Numbered from the stretch's first letter, positions 38,333 to 46,294 are shown. The stretch: DNA of 64,000 nt from Luteimonas sp. RC10 (GCF_014192745.1 NZ_JACHYJ010000002.1:62001-126000); one strand, 5' to 3'. The notes: generated by a model not told the origin, from the letters alone. Numbers and translations are program-made.

Positions 38333-38402
38333 GGCAGGCCGTCCTCACCCGCCGTTGGCCTGGCGCTGCGGCATCATGCGGCCTCCCGACCGGAGGTTTG
38401 CA

Positions 38403-38690
38403 ATGAGCCAGACGCCGCCGCGCATCCATGTCGCGCGCACCGAGATCGATGCGCTCGAACGTCATATTCGACTGCTGCATGACGAAGCCATCGTCCAGGT
38501 GACCCTGACCGACGGTACCCAGGTCGAAGGCGTCGTGTCGGTGCGGCCGACACTGGAAACATTCCGCACCGCCGACGGCGACGAAGGCCACAATGCGCGG
38601 TTGCGACTCGACGACCTGGAAGACCCGGCGGTGCCGCACTACGTCTGGGTCGGCGACATCGTCGCGATCGAACAGATCGGCAGCGCCTGA
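38403..38690 (+). CDS. DUF3247 family protein
   Basis: 95-aa protein matching DUF3247, a small xanthomonad family; I recall that a family member has an Sm-like fold. Visible core: 'DEAIVQVTLTDGTQVEGVVSVRPTLETF' split by strands, then 'HYVWVGDIVAIEQI'. The Sm-like reading fits the 'VTLTDGTQVEGVV' strand pair, which could bind RNA. A strong CGGAGG precedes the ATG. It follows the Crp-like gene by 70 nt. Confidence 0.82.
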   Translation: MSQTPPRIHVARTEIDALERHIRLLHDEAIVQVTLTDGTQVEGVVSVRPTLETFRTADGDEGHNARLRLDDLEDPAVPHYVWVGDIVAIEQIGSA

Positions 38691-38850
38691 GCCTGCAGGC
38701 GCGCGACAAGCGACCTGCCCTTGCGCAGCCGGCTCAAGCGAGAGGCGGCACCATCGTCCAACAGCTCGCGCACCGGTGCCGGCCCATCACACCGGCGCAT
38801 TCGCGCCCACACGCCACCGTGGCCTCGCCCTCCCGGTCGACATCGGACGG

Positions 38851-39327
38851 TTATGGCGCTGCGGCGTCGGTCGGCTGCGGTGGCGGCATCGATGCCGGCC
38901 GCGCGCATCCGTGGTGGGGACCGTCGCCGTCGAGCGTCAGCAACGCCGTCAGCGGAAACCGCGCGCCGGACATGTCGTCCTCGCAGCGCATGCGGCGGAC
39001 GATGAGGACCACCTCGCCTGCGTCGTCCCGGGCCTCGATGCGCCGACCATCCGCGGTCATCGACGACGACGCGTTCGCGAACCGGCGTGCCGGCCCGTCG
39101 ATGCCAGTGACCAAGACCGTGTCGCCTTCGATCCGGGCCTGCCAGAACGGCTCGTTGGTCGATACGACGACATCCCCCTCCACGGCCGCGACCTCGGCGC
39201 GTTCGCCGACGTCTTCGGTCGCCGGCGATGGGTCGGAACGTGCGGCAGTCTCGCCGCTCGGCTGGCAGGCGGCCAGCGACACCGCGCACAGCGCGAGGGA
39301 ACAGGCGAAAACACGATGGGTGCGCAT
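38851..39327 (-). CDS. Lipoprotein with a COG3650-like domain
   Basis: 158-aa lipoprotein: signal 'MRTHRVFACSLALCAVSLAA' with the lipobox cysteine next, then a Ser/Glu-rich linker. The domain from about residue 55 ('VVVSTNEPFWQARIEGDTV') matches the N-terminal part of COG3650-type proteins, and 'RRMRCEDDMSGARFPLTALL' the C-terminal part ('C.D.MSG..YP'). Function unknown, periplasmic. It diverges from two lipoprotein genes of MliC type, 166 nt away, suggesting a shared envelope role. Confidence 0.78.
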   Translation of the reverse strand: MRTHRVFACSLALCAVSLAACQPSGETAARSDPSPATEDVGERAEVAAVEGDVVVSTNEPFWQARIEGDTVLVTGIDGPARRFANASSSMTADGRRIEARDDAGEVVLIVRRMRCEDDMSGARFPLTALLTLDGDGPHHGCARPASMPPPQPTDAAAP

Positions 39328-39493
39328 GGGTTGCCTCGTCAGGGTGGCCACAGAGGGTGCAGGCCAGGATGTTCGCATCCGGTCACGACGCCATCGACGC
39401 CCCTGCGCACCTGGCATTGACGTGGGCCGGTCCACGATGGCGGTACGTCACCGGGTGCGCCCGGCGGCGTTCGATCACGAACGAGGACTCGCC

Positions 39494-39916
39494 ATGCGCC
39501 ACGCCGCCCTGCCCGCCGCCCTGCTTGGATTGGCCCTTGCCGCCTGTTCGAACGACCGCGTCGACCAGACGCCCGCCAATCCCGCCTCGCCGCCCCCCGC
39601 CCCTGCGGCGATGGAGGCACCACCGCCCACCGGCTCGCTCGCCGCCCGCGAAGCGGAGGGCGCGCCGCCATCGACGGTCAGCTATCACTGCGACGACCGC
39701 ACCTATACCGTCGCCTACGAAGACGACGGCGACACCGCGCTGATGCAGCTGGACGGCCGCACCCTGACCTTGCGCACGACGCCGGCCGCAAGCGGTGCCC
39801 GCTATGCGGACGACGACGGCAATGTGCTGTGGACCAAGGGGTCGGACGAGGCCGACATCACCGTCGACGGCCTGCCGGCACAGACCTGCCGGACATCGGT
39901 AGAGACCGCCGGCTGA
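39494..39916 (+). CDS. MliC-family lipoprotein (C-type lysozyme inhibitor-like), copy 1
   Basis: 140-aa lipoprotein with lipobox 'LALAAC' at Cys20, a Pro-rich linker and a C-terminal MliC domain (about 65-135). Family marks are 'VSYHCDDRTYTVAYEDDGD', 'GARYADDDGNVLWTKG' and the paired cysteines (Cys in YHC and QTC) that close the barrel. MliC proteins inhibit host or competitor C-type lysozymes and sit at the outer membrane or in the periplasm. CGAGGA precedes the ATG. A second, related gene follows 106 nt downstream. Confidence 0.85.
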   Translation: MRHAALPAALLGLALAACSNDRVDQTPANPASPPPAPAAMEAPPPTGSLAAREAEGAPPSTVSYHCDDRTYTVAYEDDGDTALMQLDGRTLTLRTTPAASGARYADDDGNVLWTKGSDEADITVDGLPAQTCRTSVETAG

Positions 39917-40022
39917 CCGGGTGTCCACGCGGCCTTCACACCCGGCGCGCAGGGGACGGGTAGCCTGCGAACGCGCCTCCCCCCCATGTCCGTCCCAGGT
40001 GTCCACACGCAAGGAGACGATC

Positions 40023-40442
40023 ATGCGCCACGCCCCACCCCTGCTCATCGCAGTCCTGGGTTTCGCCCTCGCCGGCTGCTCGCCTGCACAGGCGCCAGCC
40101 GACGACACCGTGCCGCCGCCTTCAACCGATGCGTCCTCCGCTGCGATGACGCCGCACGATCCCGAAACGCCGTCCACCGATGCTGCACCCATCGCACGCG
40201 TGGTGCATTACGACTGCGAGGGCACGCAGGTCGATGCGACCTTCGATGGCCGTGGTCAGGCCAGCGTGGCCATCGACGGTGCCCACGTGGTGCTGCGCAC
40301 CGAGAGCGACCCGGCGATGCAAGGCGCCCGTTACGCCGACGATCAAGGCACTGTGCTGTGGACCCGCGGCGCGAACGACGCGATCCTGCTGCGCAGCGGC
40401 CATCCCGACCGGGTGTGCACCGGGACGCCGGGCACGCCCTGA
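40023..40442 (+). CDS. MliC-family lipoprotein (C-type lysozyme inhibitor-like), copy 2
   Basis: 139-aa lipoprotein, lipobox 'FALAGC', Pro/Thr/Ser linker and an MliC-type domain ('VVHYDCEGTQVDATFDGRGQ', 'GARYADDQGTVLWTRG', final Cys in 'DRVCTG'). It is clearly a paralogue of the gene just upstream: both have the same lipobox position, the GARYADD block and the LWT(K/R)G end. AAGGAGACG gives a good ribosome-binding site. Tandem duplication with divergence is the likely origin. Confidence 0.85.
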   Translation: MRHAPPLLIAVLGFALAGCSPAQAPADDTVPPPSTDASSAAMTPHDPETPSTDAAPIARVVHYDCEGTQVDATFDGRGQASVAIDGAHVVLRTESDPAMQGARYADDQGTVLWTRGANDAILLRSGHPDRVCTGTPGTP

Positions 40443-40500
40443 TCCCCGCGCCTCCCGGCAGAGGGTGTTGAGCTGCGGATCACGCCACGTGCGTGCCATT

Positions 40501-40527
40501 GCCCCGCATGCGACTGGCATGCGGGGC
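40501..40527. terminator. Perfect 11-bp hairpin downstream of the MliC genes
   Basis: GCCCCGCATGC (40501-40511) pairs with GCATGCGGGGC (40517-40527) around GACTG. It stands between the convergent MliC and DUF2789 genes; no T-run, so it is a probable bidirectional terminator or mRNA-stabilising hairpin. The 182 nt between the two genes otherwise show no gene. Confidence 0.5.
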
Positions 40528-40624
40528 GACCGCGTTCAATCGGGTCCGTTGCGTGCCGCGTCTTGCGCTGCACACGCGGCGAATGCAGTCGCCAACAGCG
40601 TGAGCAACGCCCGGCCGGGCCGCC

Positions 40625-40876
40625 TTATGGGTCGGGTGTCGCGTGCATCGCGACATTGAGCTGGTCGATGACCACGATCCAGTCTGCATCCTCGAGTCGC
40701 TCCTCGCGCAGCAACTGCGCCTGCGCGGGCGTCCAGAACGGCGCTTCCTCCAGCCGCATGTCATCGGGCAACGGCGCATGGCGGGCGATGAAGGCGCGGA
40801 TCGACGCTTCGTCATCTGGCAGGCCGAGCTGGGCGAAGAGTTCGGAGAAAGGGTGCACAGTCGGTTCCACGGACAT
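40625..40876 (-). CDS. DUF2789 family protein
   Basis: 83-aa protein starting MSVEPTVHPFSELFAQLGLP. The pattern HPFSELFAQLGLP..., 'IRAFIARHAPLP', 'APFWTPAQAQLLREE' and a final acidic stretch matches DUF2789, known mainly from gammaproteobacteria. Function unknown, cytoplasmic. The longer frame upstream lies across a REP-like palindrome and is unlikely to be translated. Confidence 0.8.
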   Translation of the reverse strand: MSVEPTVHPFSELFAQLGLPDDEASIRAFIARHAPLPDDMRLEEAPFWTPAQAQLLREERLEDADWIVVIDQLNVAMHATPDP

Positions 40877-40968
40877 CCTCGGTCGGGCAAGCGGTGCACC
40901 TACCCTAGCGGCGCCCGCGTCAACGTGACTTGAGCACCGAACGTGCCCCACTCGATTCGGCTGCCAGA

Positions 40969-41018
40969 CCGGGGTCAGAGTGCAATTCGAAGCGAATTGC
41001 ACTCTGACCCCGGTTTTT
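40969..41018. repeat. REP-like palindrome (21-bp arms) with following T-run
   Basis: Arms 40969-40989 and 40993-41013 are exact inverted repeats (21 bp, containing GGGGTCAGAGTGCAATT) around AAG, followed by TTTTT (41014-41018) and a partial extra copy of the end (TCTGACCCCGG at 41019-41029). This palindrome type recurs in Lysobacter/Xanthomonas-type genomes, where it is linked to REP/RAYT elements. It can also act as a terminator on the plus strand. Confidence 0.8.
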
Positions 41019-41079
41019 CTGACCCCGGCTTGCGGGGGCGTCTTGCGGCGAACGCCCGGCCCGCGCTTGGGGCGGACTT

Positions 41080-41106
41080 AAAAAAAACCGCCGGCAAGCC
41101 GGCGGT
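41080..41106 (-). terminator. Rho-independent terminator of the DUF1328/DUF998 genes
   Basis: On the minus strand ACCGCCGGC and GCCGGCGGT (9-bp stem, plus-strand arms 41087-41095 and 41098-41106, loop of 2) are followed by a run of seven to eight T (plus-strand a-run 41080-41087). It stands 26 nt after the shared stop codon. Confidence 0.85.
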
Positions 41107-41131
41107 CGTGGCACTGCGATCGGCAGCGTCG

Positions 41132-41308
41132 TCAACTCGTCACTTTCTTGGCGACCGTCAGGCCGAGCACGAACAGCACGACGGCGATGATGATCGCTGC
41201 CCAGAACAGGAACTTGGCAATGCCCATCGAGGCACCGGCGACGCCGGTGAACCCGAGGGCACCTGCGATCAGGCCGATGACGGCGAAAATAATGGCCCAC
41301 TTGATCAT
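41132..41308 (-). CDS. DUF1328 small membrane protein (YtjA type)
   Basis: 58-aa two-helix membrane protein 'MIKWAIIFAVIGLIAGALGF...' with the small-residue-rich DUF1328 pattern ('GFTGVAGASMGIAKFLFW'). E. coli YtjA is of the same size; such proteins are stress-linked but of unknown function. GGAG lies about 8 nt upstream of the ATG at 41308 (the same bases also encode the MEN codons just before), supporting this start. It shares reading frame and stop codon with the upstream DUF998-like frame. Confidence 0.82.
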   Translation of the reverse strand: MIKWAIIFAVIGLIAGALGFTGVAGASMGIAKFLFWAAIIIAVVLFVLGLTVAKKVTS

Positions 41309-42055
41309 GTCGTTCTCCATACGTCGGTAATTGCACGACGTGGCATTCGTCGCGTCGGCGGACCGCAGTCTGTGACCGGGGCGGTGCGGCTGGCGTGAAC
41401 ACGCCCCGCCACGCGAAGCGGCCGCTCTGCGCCACAACGCTGTCGAGACGGCGGCCAGCCAGCCCAGGATCAACACCACCACGGTCTTCTGGGCGAGCCC
41501 ACGCGGTGCGTCGCGCCAGAGCGCCAGCACCCAGATCGATGCAAAGCACAGCAGGGCCCACGGCAGCGCCCAGCGCGCAGTCGCCCGCCAGGCGGCATCC
41601 CCACGCAGGCGCAACGCCTGCAGCACCATGCCGGCGGTCGCGAACAGGAACGCGCCCTGCGCCGAGACGCCATGGATCAGGCCTTCGAGCGTGCTGTCGA
41701 TCCCGGGCAGATCCATCCAAGCATAGGCGGTCGTCGCCAGCGACAGCCCGCCGAGTGCGAACAGCAGCAGTGGCGCGGCGCTGCGGCAGGCACCGCTGCT
41801 GGTCTGCCGCAGCCCCCAGCCCAATGCGGTCATTCCGATCGCGAGCACGACATAGGCCGCCTGCAGCAGCGGACCCCAGTCGCCGATCAGGTACAGGCTC
41901 ATCTGGCTGTGCACCGGATCGAGGTCGGGGCGCAGGCCGTGCAGCGCCAGCGCGCTCGCGCAGAACGTCGCCAGGCTCGCCAGCGCCACCAGTGCGCAGG
42001 CCCGGGCACAGGTCTGGTCGAGGGGACTATCGATGACGGCAGCGGGCGGGGACAT
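41132..42055 (-). CDS. DUF998-like membrane protein, frame open through DUF1328
   Basis: The first ~210 residues form an integral membrane protein with six predicted helices ('LGWGLRQTSSGACRSAAPLLL', 'IHGVSAQGAFLFATAGMVLQA'), resembling the DUF998 family. No stop codon separates it from the DUF1328 gene: a linker 'RGGACSRQPHRPGHRLRS' rich in Arg/Pro continues into MENDMIKW. So either a 307-aa fusion is made, or the end of the DUF998-type protein is defined by other means and the linker is untranslated junk. The start ATG at 42055 is the longest sensible one. Confidence 0.55.
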   Translation of the reverse strand: MSPPAAVIDSPLDQTCARACALVALASLATFCASALALHGLRPDLDPVHSQMSLYLIGDWGPLLQAAYVVLAIGMTALGWGLRQTSSGACRSAAPLLLFALGGLSLATTAYAWMDLPGIDSTLEGLIHGVSAQGAFLFATAGMVLQALRLRGDAAWRATARWALPWALLCFASIWVLALWRDAPRGLAQKTVVVLILGWLAAVSTALWRRAAASRGGACSRQPHRPGHRLRSADATNATSCNYRRMENDMIKWAIIFAVIGLIAGALGFTGVAGASMGIAKFLFWAAIIIAVVLFVLGLTVAKKVTS

Positions 42056-42172
42056 GGCAGGACGATCGCGCAGGGGGCGCCATTCTAGGCGCGCTGTGCC
42101 GGCGCGCCATCGTCACGCCGCGCGACACGATGGCAGGCACGATGGGCGCCTCTGTCCGGCCGACCCGACCCG

Positions 42173-43225
42173 ATGGCCCGCCCACGCGACGATCGCAACC
42201 GCCACGCCGCCGCCCATCTGCCCGGGCTGACGATCGACAGCTGCAACCTGGCCTTGCGCGATGCCGAGGGCGGGGGCTTCATCGGCGACCGCGCCAGCCA
42301 GCGCGCGTTCCGCGCCCTGCTCGACCATCGCCGCCGCCACCATTTCACCGGCGGCCGCGATCCGTTCGGACGCACGCCGACCGACGCGATCGGCAAGAAG
42401 GAGATCGACCTGGTGCTGGTCGGCGGCGACCCCGATGCGGCGCATCTGATCCACGCCGCGATCGAAGACCACGCCGAGCGGCTGGCCGGGGTGATCCGCT
42501 GCTTCCTCGCGCAGCCCGAATGGGACGGCGTCAAGCGCATCGTCATCGGCGGCGGCTTCCCCGGCAACCGCACCGGCGCGTTGTCGGTGCGCCGCGCCGC
42601 GCGCCTGCTCAAGCTCGCGCGCGCCGGTGTCGACCTGACCCTGCTGCGCCACGATGGCGACGATGCCGGCTTGCTGGGCTGGGTGCCGTTGGCGCCTGCG
42701 AGGTTCCAGCGCTACGACGCCTTCCTCGCGGTCGATATCGGCGGCACCAACATCCGTTGCGGCCTGGTCGCACCGCGCCTGGACAAACGCGAGGACGGCA
42801 GTCGCGCGCAGGTGATCGAGCGCACGCAGTGGCGGCATGCCAATGACGCGCCCGATCGCGAGACCGCGATGACCAGGACCGCCGCGATGCTCAACGGCCT
42901 GATCGCCCACGCCCGCACACGCGATCTGCGATTGGCCCCATTCGTCGGGGTCGCCTGTCCGGGCGAAATCGCGCACGACGGCGCCATCCTCCACGGCGCA
43001 CACAATCTGCCCGGCGACTGGGAGGCCGCCGATTTCCGGGTCGCCGACGCCTTGCAGGCCCACCTGGACCGGATCGGCGGCCGCGCGCCCCTGGTGCGCT
43101 TGCACAACGACGCCGTCGTTCAGGGCCTGAGCGAGCGCCCACGCATGACCGGTGTGCGCCGCTGGGGCGTGCTGACGATCGGCACCGGGTTGGGCAACGC
43201 CAGCTACACGAACCGGCGTTCCTGA
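42173..43225 (+). CDS. ROK/hexokinase-fold kinase-like protein with permuted motif order
   Basis: 350-aa protein that carries all ROK-type motifs but in the wrong order. Residues 40-175 look like the C-terminal half of a ROK kinase: 'AAIEDHAERLAGVIRCFL', then the adenosine motif 'RIVIGGGFPGNR' and the closing 'DDAGLLGWVPLAP'. Residues 178-350 look like its N-terminal half: 'AVDIGGTNIRCGLV' (phosphate 1), 'VGVACPGEIAHDGAI', the catalytic Asp region 'LHNDAVVQGLSE' and finally 'TIGTGLGNAS' (phosphate 2), where the protein ends. The zinc-site CxCGxxGC of ROK proteins is absent. Substrate unknown, probably a sugar. Confidence 0.75.
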   Translation: MARPRDDRNRHAAAHLPGLTIDSCNLALRDAEGGGFIGDRASQRAFRALLDHRRRHHFTGGRDPFGRTPTDAIGKKEIDLVLVGGDPDAAHLIHAAIEDHAERLAGVIRCFLAQPEWDGVKRIVIGGGFPGNRTGALSVRRAARLLKLARAGVDLTLLRHDGDDAGLLGWVPLAPARFQRYDAFLAVDIGGTNIRCGLVAPRLDKREDGSRAQVIERTQWRHANDAPDRETAMTRTAAMLNGLIAHARTRDLRLAPFVGVACPGEIAHDGAILHGAHNLPGDWEAADFRVADALQAHLDRIGGRAPLVRLHNDAVVQGLSERPRMTGVRRWGVLTIGTGLGNASYTNRRS

Positions 43226-43445
43226 ACCGCCCGACCCGCCGCCAACGGCCCCACAGGCGGGCGGTGTTATGCTAGGCGCCGGGCCCCTCGCCCATCCGTG
43301 CGTCACGCGCGACCGCCCTGGCCGCCGCCTCGCTTCCCCCACGTGTGACCGCCCGCTCCGGGCGACGCTCCCCAGGAAGCGTGATGACCCGCTGCGTCCC
43401 CGCCCCATTCGCACCGTCCCCGATCCGCCGCCCGGTCCTGGGCCG

Positions 43446-43751
43446 ATGATCGTGTCGGACATCGACTGCGCGCGCTGCGACGCGGTCTGCTGCCGGCTGA
43501 CGGTGGTGCTGCAGAGCGACGACGATGTGCCCGCCCGGTTCGTCGACGTCACCGAGGCCGGCCTGCAGGTCATGGCCCGCGACGAGGAAGGATGGTGCGT
43601 GGCCATCGATCCGGCGCGGATGTGCTGTTCGATCTACGACACCCGACCGGAGATCTGCCGGCGTTTCGAGATGGCAGGCCCCTACTGCCGCTCGGTCCGC
43701 GACGACTACGAAGACCGCGGACGACGCGGCATTCCCCTGGCGATGTACTGA
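43446..43751 (+). CDS. YkgJ-family cysteine cluster protein
   Basis: 101-aa protein with two cysteine groups: N-terminal 'CARCDAVCC' and 'CCSIYDTRPEICRRFEMAGPYC'. The Cx2Cx3-4CC plus CxxY..RPxxCRxF pattern marks the YkgJ (UPF0153) Zn/Fe-binding family. Function unknown. The ATG at 43446 lacks a strong SD but gives the normal family N-terminus. The next gene starts 12 nt downstream, so co-transcription is likely. Confidence 0.85.
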   Translation: MIVSDIDCARCDAVCCRLTVVLQSDDDVPARFVDVTEAGLQVMARDEEGWCVAIDPARMCCSIYDTRPEICRRFEMAGPYCRSVRDDYEDRGRRGIPLAMY

Positions 43752-43763
43752 AAGGAGCGTTCG

Positions 43764-44030
43764 ATGTCCCGTACCAAGAAGACAGCGGCCCCGGCCGCAG
43801 CGGCCACCCCGACGACGGCGTCGAGCACCGGCCACCTGTTCGCCGGCCCGCGCAAGCCCGGCGACCGCGGCGCGAGCGTGACCAGCGACCGGATCGCAGC
43901 CGACCTGGCGCGCTTTCGCGCGGCCGGCGGCCGGATCGAAGTGCTGGGCGTCACCCGCACGCTGATGCGCGTCGATGCCGAAGCGCCGAAGGTTGCCGCC
44001 AACGCACCGAAGAAGGCCCGCGGCGGCTGA
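43764..44030 (+). CDS. Small basic protein of unknown function, 88 aa
   Basis: Lys/Ala-rich protein: MSRTKKTAAPAAAATPTTAS, then a more conserved-looking core 'DLARFRAAGGRIEVLGVTRT' and a second Lys/Ala-rich end. It could bind nucleic acid or be a linker-rich ribosome-associated protein, but nothing specific is visible. A strong AAAGGAG precedes the start, 12 nt after the YkgJ-type gene. Confidence 0.65.
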   Translation: MSRTKKTAAPAAAATPTTASSTGHLFAGPRKPGDRGASVTSDRIAADLARFRAAGGRIEVLGVTRTLMRVDAEAPKVAANAPKKARGG

Positions 44031-44094
44031 GGCCTGCACCCGGCCGCGATGCCGGGCGTGCGACCCTGCGGCCGATCTCGCCGTGGAAGCCGCC

Positions 44095-44895
44095 ATGTCC
44101 CTGACCCCGCCCGTACTGCCGCTCGACCCGTCGCCGTTGCGCGACCGCGTGGTCGCGATCACCGGTGGCGCGCAAGGCATCGGTCGCGCAATCGCCCAGG
44201 CCGTGCTCGGTGCCGGCGGTCGCGTGGCGATCGGCGACCTGGACCGCGACGCCGGTGCCGCCTGTCTGGCCGAGTGGGATGTCGGCGATCGGGCGTGCTT
44301 CTTCCCGCTCGATGTCGCTCGCGAGGCGTCGGTGCGCGGTTTCTTCGCCAAGGCCATCGCGCGCATGAAAGGCCTCGACGGCCTGGTCAACAATGCGGGC
44401 CCGGCCGATCCGCACGTGACGGACCTGGCACATCTGCCGCTGTCGCAGTGGCGGCGATTCATCGACGCCCACCTCACTGGCGCGTTCCTGTGCTGCAAGT
44501 ACGCCCTGCCCGCGCTGCGCGCGCGACAGGGCGCGATCGTGTCGATCGCCTCCAGCCGTGTACTCCAGTCCGAAGCCCACACCGAAGCCTATGCCGCCGC
44601 CAAGGGCGGCGTGGTCGCGTTGACCCATGCCTTGGCGATCAGCGAAGGGCCACGCGTGCGCGTCAATGCGATCAGCCCCGGCTGGATCGCGACCGATGAC
44701 TGGCAGCGTCCCGCGGCGCGCCGTCGCCCGAAGCTGTCCAAGCGCGACCACGCGCAGCATCCGGTCGGGCGGGTCGGCACCCCGGTGGACGTCGCGGCGC
44801 TCGCGGTGTATCTGCTCTCGCCCGCATCTGGCTTCGTGACCGGACAGCATGTCGTCGTCGACGGCGGCATGGGCCGCAAGATGCAGTACGCCTGA
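44095..44895 (+). CDS. Classical short-chain dehydrogenase/reductase
   Basis: 266-aa SDR with complete motifs: cofactor-binding 'ITGGAQGIGRAIA' (about 20-32), 'GLVNNAGPA', catalytic Ser in 'VSIASSRV' and 'YAAAKGG' (YxxxK). The C-terminal 'VNAISPGWIATDDW' and 'GQHVVVDGGMGRKM' are also typical. Asp in 'IGDLDRD' after beta-2 favours NAD over NADP. Substrate unknown. It is the last gene of a plus-strand run with the YkgJ-like and 88-aa genes. Confidence 0.9.
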   Translation: MSLTPPVLPLDPSPLRDRVVAITGGAQGIGRAIAQAVLGAGGRVAIGDLDRDAGAACLAEWDVGDRACFFPLDVAREASVRGFFAKAIARMKGLDGLVNNAGPADPHVTDLAHLPLSQWRRFIDAHLTGAFLCCKYALPALRARQGAIVSIASSRVLQSEAHTEAYAAAKGGVVALTHALAISEGPRVRVNAISPGWIATDDWQRPAARRRPKLSKRDHAQHPVGRVGTPVDVAALAVYLLSPASGFVTGQHVVVDGGMGRKMQYA

Positions 44896-45018
44896 GCGAC
44901 GACGCGGGCGTCACGCGACGTGCCCGCGGCTGAACCACGACGCCCCCAGACGCCGAATTTCATGTGCGGTTGCCCGGTGCACTGCAAGCATCGCGGCATC
45001 ACCCCCGTGGAGATCGTC

Positions 45019-45384
45019 ATGCACACGTTGCGCACACTTGCCTGTCTCGGCCTGTTTTCGCTGGCTGCGGCCGGAACCGCCCACGCCCAGCACTACGGCC
45101 CGCAGGACGAAGGGCGCCGTTTCAACGACGGCAGCCGCGTGGTCTGCAAGGATGTCGAAGTCCAACGCAACAGTTCCGACCCCAATCGCATCGGTGGCAC
45201 GGCCGCCGGCGCGGTCATCGGCGGCCTGATCGGCAACCAGATCGGCGGCGGCAACGGCCGTAAGCTTGCGACTGTCGGCGGTGCCGTGGCCGGTGGTGCG
45301 ATCGGCCGCAACGTCCAGGGCAACCGCCAGGAAAGCCGCGGCGACCGCATCGTCGAGACGCGCTGCGATCGCGTGTATCGCTGA
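45019..45384 (+). CDS. Glycine-zipper 2TM (17 kDa surface antigen-like) protein
   Basis: 121-aa exported protein with a signal peptide ending 'AGTAHA' (residue 23). The central region 'IGGTAAGAVIGGLIGNQIGGG' followed by 'VGGAVAGGAIG' is the glycine-zipper double helix of the 17 kDa antigen family, presumably in the outer membrane or periplasm. Two cysteines ('VVCKDVEV', 'ETRCDRV') may pair. GGAG precedes the ATG, and a strong terminator follows. Confidence 0.87.
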   Translation: MHTLRTLACLGLFSLAAAGTAHAQHYGPQDEGRRFNDGSRVVCKDVEVQRNSSDPNRIGGTAAGAVIGGLIGNQIGGGNGRKLATVGGAVAGGAIGRNVQGNRQESRGDRIVETRCDRVYR

Positions 45385-45406
45385 GCCTCGCCCATCCGCC
45401 AAACGA

Positions 45407-45438
45407 GCCGGCATGCCTTCTGGGATGCCGGCTTTTTT
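45407..45438 (+). terminator. Rho-independent terminator
   Basis: GCCGGCAT (45407-45414) pairs with ATGCCGGC (45425-45432), followed by six T (45433-45438). It lies 22 nt after the glycine-zipper gene stop. Confidence 0.9.
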
Positions 45439-45548
45439 GTGCCTGAAACGATCCTTTCCGTCCCCCGCGCTACCGCCGCGCGTCGCTGACGCCACACTTT
45501 CCCGGTTGCCGCATTGCGGCCCGTCTCTCTCAACCAGGAAAGCCCAGC

Positions 45549-46151
45549 ATGTCCAGCAACCCGTTCCTTGAAGCCTCGCGTCGTCGCCGCAGCCAGTACA
45601 GCCTCGGGCGTACGCTGCCGATGTCGCAGCAGGCGACCACCGAGCTGATCCAGGAGGCCGTGCGCCTGAGCCCCTCGTCGTTCAACTCACAGAGCTCGCG
45701 GGCGGTGATCCTGTTCGGCGATCAGAGCCAGACCTTCTGGGACATCGTCAAGGACGCGCTGCGCGCCATCGTCCCGGCCGACGGCTTCGCCGCCACCGAG
45801 GCGAAGATCGACAGCTTCGCCGCCGGCGCCGGCACGGTGCTGTTCTACGAGGACCAGGACGTGGTCCGCGGGTTGCAGCAGCAGTTCCCGCTCTATGCGG
45901 ACAACTTCCCGGTGTGGTCCGAGCACGCGAGTGCGATGGCGCAGTTCTCGGTCTGGACCGCGCTCGCCAATGCCGGCATCGGCGCCAGCCTGCAGCATTA
46001 CAACCCGCTGCCTGACGCTGCCGCGGCTGCGCAGTGGTCGCTGCCGGCAAGCTGGACCTTGCGCGCGCAGATGCCGTTCGGCTCGAACGAAGCGCCGTTC
46101 GGCGACAAGGCGTTCATCGACGACGCGGTGCGGTTCCGCGTGCACGGCTGA
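45549..46151 (+). CDS. Nitroreductase family protein
   Basis: 200-aa FMN-dependent oxidoreductase of the nitroreductase superfamily, of the 'nitroreductase-like / YfkO-Frm2' length. N-terminal 'SRRRSQYSLGRTLPMS' and 'VRLSPSSFNSQSSRAVILFG' bind FMN; 'ANAGIGASLQHYNP' and the 'QMPFGSNEAPFGDK' end are typical of the Frm2/Hbn1 fungal/bacterial group. The natural substrate is unknown; reduction of quinones or nitro compounds is possible. AGGAAAG precedes the start. Confidence 0.87.
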   Translation: MSSNPFLEASRRRRSQYSLGRTLPMSQQATTELIQEAVRLSPSSFNSQSSRAVILFGDQSQTFWDIVKDALRAIVPADGFAATEAKIDSFAAGAGTVLFYEDQDVVRGLQQQFPLYADNFPVWSEHASAMAQFSVWTALANAGIGASLQHYNPLPDAAAAAQWSLPASWTLRAQMPFGSNEAPFGDKAFIDDAVRFRVHG

Positions 46152-46294
46152 GCACCACCGGCTTGCGGCGCCGAACGACGGCGCCGCGGCCATCGCGATG
46201 GCGGGGACCCACCGGCTACGACCATCGTCCCAACGCCTCGCACCGCATTCCCAAGGTATCGTCGGCGGCTTTTCCGTGTTCCGGAGCCGCCCGC

